A DNA stretch of 64,000 bases from NCBI GenBank assembly GCA_910583875.1, contig CAJTXT010000001.1:620001-684000 (forward strand), given 5' to 3'. This document shows, one piece after another, positions 61,413 to 64,000 of the stretch; the stretch's first letter is position 1, and each line of letters opens with the position of its first letter. Both the position numbers and the translations under genes were made by a program. Source of the DNA: an uncultured Vampirovibrio sp. GTDB taxonomy: Bacteria > Cyanobacteriota > Vampirovibrionia > Gastranaerophilales > Gastranaerophilaceae. The notes under the pieces were generated by a model. It had not been told where the DNA came from and searched no databases. It was given only the letters and a program-made list of their open reading frames with translations.

Positions 61413-61742
61413 ATGCAAGTATCTTTGAATTCAGTATTAAATTATCAAAAGAGCCCTTATTTTGCTTCTAAAAAAGCTGATTTACAATCAAAAAATAGCT
61501 TGGAATATACTCCTACCAAAGATGAAATTATTACTGCAAAAACGAAGAAGGCAATATCTGAATGCAAATATGTTGTTCTTGGTGTTGGTATTTTGTATTT
61601 TGCTATGAAGCATAATATTAAAGTAAATAAGATAAAAAATTTAGAGAAAAAAGCAGCAGAACTTGCAAAAATGAAAGTTCCGACTCCTCATCTTATGAAT
61701 GTTAATATTGATGAACTTAATCTTCTTGGCTTAGGAGTTTAA
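61413..61742 (+). CDS. Unrecognised 109-aa protein, last of the glucan-enzyme operon
   Basis: Starts 1 bp behind the GH13 stop. N-terminus NYQKSPYFASKKADLQSK resembles NQNTSVAFGSAKKDEKSK of the first gene in the operon. One hydrophobic helix (YVVLGVGILYFAMKHNIKV) is followed by a basic coiled segment. Its last 26 bases overlap the end of the convergent deoC gene. No family recognised. Confidence 0.65.
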   Translation: MQVSLNSVLNYQKSPYFASKKADLQSKNSLEYTPTKDEIITAKTKKAISECKYVVLGVGILYFAMKHNIKVNKIKNLEKKAAELAKMKVPTPHLMNVNIDELNLLGLGV

Positions 61743-62373
61743 CGCCTGAGCTTGTACCAAGTCTTAAAGCACCTGCTTCAACAAGTGCAATTGCTTGTTC
61801 TCTTGTTTTTATGCCGCCCGAAGCTTTAATTTTAACATTGCTGTTTTTTAGAGTTTCTGCCATAAGTTTTATATCTTCAACTTTAGCTCCTACTCCGTTT
61901 TTTACAAAACCTGTAGAAGTTTTAGCAAAATCTGCTCCCGCTTTTATAATGATTTCGCAAGCTTTAACGATTTCTTCTTTTGTTAATAAATCAGTTTCAA
62001 TAATTACTTTTAACGGAATATTTCCGCATGCTTTTTTTACTGTTTCAATATCTTTTTGAGTATATTCATAATCTTTATCTTTTATAGATTGAACATTTAT
62101 TACCATGTCAACTTCATTTGCGCCATCTTCTATTGCTTTTTTAGTTTCAAAGGCTTTTACTTCGCTGGTACATGCGCCTAAAGGAAAGCCTACAACAGTT
62201 ACTATATTTATATTTGTGTCTTTTAAATATTCTTTAGCTAATTTAATATTTGCTCCATTTACACAAACACCTTTGAATTGATATTCTTTTGCTTCTTCAA
62301 ACAATTTAATCAATTCTGCTTTTGTTGCATCTTGTTTTAATAATGTGTGTTCAATATAATTTTTTAATTCCAT
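61717..62373 (-). CDS. deoC: Deoxyribose-phosphate aldolase
   Basis: Splits deoxyribose 5-phosphate into glyceraldehyde 3-phosphate and acetaldehyde. IEHTLLKQDATKAELIKLFE, VVGFPLGACTSEVKAFE, EVDMVINV, then the Schiff-base Lys in FAKTSTGF and the second Lys in KIKASGGIKT. 218 residues, normal. Ends with a 26-bp convergent overlap with the preceding plus-strand gene. Three bases from recO; together deoC, recO and pilT read as one minus-strand run. Confidence 0.94.
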   Translation of the reverse strand: MELKNYIEHTLLKQDATKAELIKLFEEAKEYQFKGVCVNGANIKLAKEYLKDTNINIVTVVGFPLGACTSEVKAFETKKAIEDGANEVDMVINVQSIKDKDYEYTQKDIETVKKACGNIPLKVIIETDLLTKEEIVKACEIIIKAGADFAKTSTGFVKNGVGAKVEDIKLMAETLKNSNVKIKASGGIKTREQAIALVEAGALRLGTSSGVKLLSQED

Positions 62374-62375
62374 TT

Positions 62376-63140
62376 TTACCTTATACTTTCCAGCATTTGC
62401 GTTGTTTTAAATCTTTTTGGTGAATAATATTCTATATAATTCTTTAGTAAATTTATACAGGTATCACAAACTTTTTCTGTTGCTAAATCATCATATTTTG
62501 TATGTTTTGTGAATTCTTCATTTAATAGTGTGTGTAAGAATTCTACTATTTTAATAGGAATTTTTACTTTTTTACAAGTATCTTGAGAGCAGGTTTTGCA
62601 CAAAATACCACCTTGTTCGATAGAAAAATAGATTTCTTCATCATTAGGTTCTTTTAGACATTTAACGCATTCGTTAAGTTCAAGCGAATATCCTGTTATA
62701 TCCATAATTTTTAATTGAAATCTAAGAACAGAAAGCATTGTTTGTTCTTTTGTTTTAGCGTTTGAAATTTGTTCAAGAAATGTATAAAACAGGTTGTAAA
62801 TTTCTTCACTATTTGGGTCATTTTCTGTGCCGAAATTTGTAACTATTTCACAGCAATACATTGCATAAAAAAGCTTATCAATGTCGCTTCTTAGGTTAAA
62901 GAAAGTATTGAGTGCTTCTGCCTGACATATTGTATCAAGATTTTTGCCTTTATTAAGCATCATCTTGTTTGCAACAAGCAAATCCATTCTTCCGCCCAGT
63001 TTGCTGGTTGTTTTTTTTATGCCCTTTGCAACACCTTTTATCAAGCCTTTTTCCTTAGAATACATCACAATAATTTTATCAGCTTCGCTGATACTGTAAG
63101 ATTTCAAATTTATAACATTTGTTGTGAATTGTTCTTTCAT
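62376..63140 (-). CDS. recO: DNA repair protein RecO
   Basis: Loads RecA through RecR and anneals single strands in recombinational repair. N-terminal OB fold (TNVINLKSYSISEADKIIVM, SKEKGLIKGVAKGIKKTTSK) and a C-terminal helical domain with a CVKC..CKTC zinc site (about residues 158-180). 254 residues, normal. Sits 2 bp behind pilT. Confidence 0.9.
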   Translation of the reverse strand: MKEQFTTNVINLKSYSISEADKIIVMYSKEKGLIKGVAKGIKKTTSKLGGRMDLLVANKMMLNKGKNLDTICQAEALNTFFNLRSDIDKLFYAMYCCEIVTNFGTENDPNSEEIYNLFYTFLEQISNAKTKEQTMLSVLRFQLKIMDITGYSLELNECVKCLKEPNDEEIYFSIEQGGILCKTCSQDTCKKVKIPIKIVEFLHTLLNEEFTKHTKYDDLATEKVCDTCINLLKNYIEYYSPKRFKTTQMLESIR

Positions 63141-63142
63141 TT

Positions 63143-64000
63143 TTAGTATTGATTTTCGCTGCCGGAGTATACGCCTCTAATATAGTGCATTAATTCATTT
63201 GGGGTATCAGAGTGTTCCAGAGCTGTTTCTTTTGTAATTTTTCCTTGTTTGTATAAATCATATAAAGACATATTAAATGTAATCATATCGTTATATGAGC
63301 CTTTTTGAACTAATTTATAAATTTCTTCAAGTTCATCTTTTAAAATAAAGTCTTTTATTGTCGGAGTTGAATATAATAATTCGACCGCCGGTGTTCTGCC
63401 TTTACCATTTGCATTAGGTAATAGTTTTTGGGAAACAGAACCTCTGAAAACTTCTGCAAATTGTGCTCTTACAGCTTCTCTTTCGGAAGGAGGGAAGAAG
63501 CTTAATATACGATTAATTGTTTGTATTGCATTAAAGGTGTGTAATGTTGCAAATACTAAGTGACCTGTTTCAGCAGCATGAAGAGCACTTTGAACTGTTT
63601 CCATGTCTCTTATTTCACCGATTAATATAACATTAGGGTCTTGTCTTAATGCAAATTTTAAACCATCAATATAATTTGCAGTATCAATACCTATTTGTCT
63701 TTGCGTGAATATAGATTTTTTACTTTTGTAAACATATTCAATAGGGTCTTCAATTGTAACAATATGTTTTTTTTGAGTGCTGTTTATATTATCTAAAATT
63801 GAAGCAATTGTTGTAGATTTACCACTTCCCGCAACACCTGTAATAAGTACAATACCATTTTCTAATTTTGAGAATTTTTCTATTGTTGGAGGAAGAGATA
63901 GTTGTTCAAAAGACGGAATATCGTATGAGACCAAACGAACAGTCATTGAATGATAGCCGAAGGACATTGCAAGATTGACTCTAAAACGAGATACACCTTC
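63143..64000 (-). CDS. pilT: Type IV pilus retraction ATPase PilT (5' end outside window)
   Basis: The frame is open to the right edge (…EGVSRFRVNLAMSFGYHS), so the N-terminal PAS-like domain lies beyond it; the ATG at 63967 is internal. Visible: Walker A GVAGSGKSTTIAS, Asp box TIEDPIEYVY, Walker B NVILIGEIRDMET, His box ATLHTFNAIQTINRIL, and the C-terminal motif region LQKGSYNDM-like VQKGSYNDMITFNMSLYDL. PilT hexamers depolymerise type IV pili for twitching or DNA uptake. The prepilin at 36.6 kb may be a fibre subunit. Confidence 0.92.
   Translation of the reverse strand, partial: EGVSRFRVNLAMSFGYHSMTVRLVSYDIPSFEQLSLPPTIEKFSKLENGIVLITGVAGSGKSTTIASILDNINSTQKKHIVTIEDPIEYVYKSKKSIFTQRQIGIDTANYIDGLKFALRQDPNVILIGEIRDMETVQSALHAAETGHLVFATLHTFNAIQTINRILSFFPPSEREAVRAQFAEVFRGSVSQKLLPNANGKGRTPAVELLYSTPTIKDFILKDELEEIYKLVQKGSYNDMITFNMSLYDLYKQGKITKETALEHSDTPNELMHYIRGVYSGSENQY

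Noticed and set aside
56211..61742. Bacterial microcompartment operon
   Set aside because: The N-terminal motifs recall targeting tags, but no shell protein (BMC domain) is present in the window.

Overview
The window is a low-GC (roughly one third G+C by eye), gene-dense bacterial chromosome segment with an outer-membrane cell plan: two TolC-type channels, an OmpH/Skp chaperone, a lone POTRA protein, MacAB and RND efflux pumps and a PilT motor. Together with anaerobic 2-oxoacid:ferredoxin oxidoreductase genes, glycogen enzymes (GlgC, MalQ, a GH13 enzyme), a prepilin of the 'AFTLSEVLITLVIIGVIAAL' type and large low-complexity proteins whose N-termini carry an F-[GA]-S-K-like motif, this best fits a gut non-photosynthetic cyanobacterial relative (Melainabacteria / Vampirovibrionia, Gastranaerophilales). 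The lineage is an inference; no rRNA or tRNA gene was recognised in the window to confirm it.

Layout. 1-5.3 kb: end of a family 2 glycosyltransferase, then a minus-strand tolC-macA-macB(ATPase)-macB(permease) efflux operon. 5.4-9.2 kb: a single-chain restriction-modification-specificity enzyme, divergent from a two-gene glutathione pathway (gshB-gshA), with an 11-G tract between them. 11.9-13.8 kb: a very AT-rich accessory cassette with an unrecognised 446-aa protein and two tandem, mutually similar small membrane proteins, resembling a toxin with immunity genes. 13.9-25.8 kb: pyrimidine nucleoside phosphorylase, OmpH, DAHP synthase, MalQ-QueD-UppP-PNP, then Der-PlsY-malic enzyme-sugar permease. 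26.1-28.7 kb: a four-subunit ferredoxin oxidoreductase operon. 28.8-38.5 kb: exonuclease, DegT aminotransferase, HIT-107aa-SDR, Obg, a C_GCAxxG_C_C protein, a NAGPA-type glycosidase, a prepilin behind a 12-G tract, and two small exported proteins. 38.7-46.2 kb: tig-clpP-clpX, lepA, glgC and a membrane thioredoxin. 46.2-52.9 kb: MarR-controlled RND pump (marR-acrA-acrB-tolC). 53.2-55.6 kb: hom-thrC. 56.2-61.7 kb: a four-gene operon of unrecognised membrane proteins around a GH13 glucan enzyme. 61.7-64 kb: deoC, recO, pilT (cut by the window end).

Repeats fill most gaps. About ten copies or half-copies of a palindromic element (outer TGTCA.., centre GAACTTGTTTC) are scattered between genes; four right arms carry an insert of about 50 bp, in the clear cases at exactly the same base. 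Separately, two long hairpins (32852-32973 and 36460-36567) have perfectly paired arms of 38 and 34 bp that are unrelated to each other, yet share a conserved apical core with two internal loops and a compensatory base-pair change, and both sit directly behind a stop codon in the same orientation. This is the best candidate here for an undescribed system.

Regulatory reading: clear sigma70-type promoters are visible for gshB, aroF, der, the prepilin, lepA (apparently leaderless) and marR (with a 20-bp palindrome over the -10). Two poly-G tracts make the prepilin, and perhaps the RM or glutathione genes, candidates for phase variation.
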